DNA of 22,380 nt, taken from NCBI GenBank assembly GCA_041609995.1, contig JBFIPU010000041.1, forward strand, positions 1 through 22,380, in the 5' to 3' direction. Positions 22,138-22,380 of this stretch are shown one piece after another. The notes beneath the pieces were generated by a model, which worked only from the letters and a program-made list of their open reading frames with translations, made no database searches and was not told the origin of the DNA. Source of the stretch: JABDOU01 sp041609995 (GTDB lineage: Bacteria; Actinomycetota; Acidimicrobiia; Spongiisociales; SHLN01). The position numbers were made by a program, and so were the translations under genes. How positions within the stretch are numbered: position 1 is the stretch's first letter; each line of letters begins with the position of its first letter.

Positions 22138-22238
22138 CGTGACGGGATCGCTCGGTAATGGTCGTCGAAGAGGCAGCGATAGCGCGGATCAGCGAGCTTC
22201 GCTGCCTCCGTGTCCAATCGTGCCACTTCTGCTCCCAT
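22138..22238 (-). pseudogene. Possible sigma-factor N-terminal fragment
   Basis: From ATG 22238 the minus strand reads GAEVARLDTEAAKLADPRY then RCLFDDHYRAI, which resembles the start of region 2 in ECF/sigma-70-type factors (LFDxHYRAV). The match ends at about 22145, where the FAS1 fragment begins in another frame. No good ribosome site is visible. Short, so the assignment is tentative. Confidence 0.35.
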
Positions 22239-22343
22239 GCCCGGTTCATGCCCAGCTGGCCGAGGAAGTAACAAGATCAATTCAAGCCGTTACGCAACAC
22301 CGCCTGCCGGGGATAGAGCTTGTGAGCAGCCATGGGGATGGCT

Positions 22344-22373
22344 GGAGGGGCGTCTCGACTGAGGCGCCCCTCC
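22344..22373. terminator. GC-rich terminator hairpin at window edge
   Basis: GGAGGGGCG (22344-22352) pairs perfectly with CGCCCCTCC (22365-22373). It probably ends a transcript entering from beyond the right edge. The stretch 22239-22343 contains no recognisable gene. Confidence 0.7.
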
Positions 22374-22380
22374 GTGAGCA

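Overview
This is a high-GC window with strong Shine-Dalgarno sites, GTG/TTG starts, GC-rich hairpin terminators without U-tracts, and protein families common in Actinobacteria. It suggests an actinobacterium, possibly of the Acidimicrobiia type; that placement is inferred from style only. The region is mosaic: intact genes and operons alternate with truncated genes and recombination scars.

Layout. (1) 1-811: an IS110-family relic with an N-terminal transposase piece and an apparent right end. (2) 1048-3033, minus strand: a probable operon of a 79-aa protein, a 57-aa membrane protein and a secreted lipoprotein with two META domains. (3) 3557-4804, minus: a pentapeptide-repeat protein with a C-terminal Rossmann/TIR-like domain. 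(4) 5075-12791, minus: a tight five-gene redox operon, nfnA-nfnB-korA-korB plus a 731-aa protein with a PFOR-like region and an Fe-S cysteine motif. It should couple 2-oxoacid oxidation (or its reverse) to ferredoxin and NAD(P)H. The first gene is an in-frame fusion of a tyrosine-recombinase N-terminus to NfnA. (5) 12957-13534, plus: a decayed nSTAND1 NTPase fragment. (6) 14093-16836, plus: a two-gene module of a small prosegment-like protein and an HhH-subtilisin protease with a tandem C-terminal beta-repeat. (7) 17397-22380: a secreted beta-sandwich protein, a molybdoenzyme pseudogene, a small secreted protein, a frameshifted membrane protein, an AhpD/CMD-family protein, and FAS1 and sigma-factor fragments.

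The feature that ties much of this together is a dispersed direct repeat, always in plus orientation, at 812-1030, 3261-3323, 13745-13932 and 17032-17218, with a 5' partial copy at 4976-5058. Its 3' part is the 3' half of a tRNA-Val gene (anticodon arm, T arm, acceptor strand), and its 5' part carries GGCAAC motifs. This is the expected structure of attachment-site scars left by tRNA-targeting tyrosine recombinases. The repeats cut the window into cassettes of one to a few genes: the META lipoprotein operon, the pentapeptide gene, the Kor-Nfn operon and the protease pair. No complete integrase is present, but an integrase N-terminus survives as the 5' end of nfnA. My best candidate for an undescribed system is this integron-like serial accretion of small cargo cassettes at tRNA-Val-derived sites.
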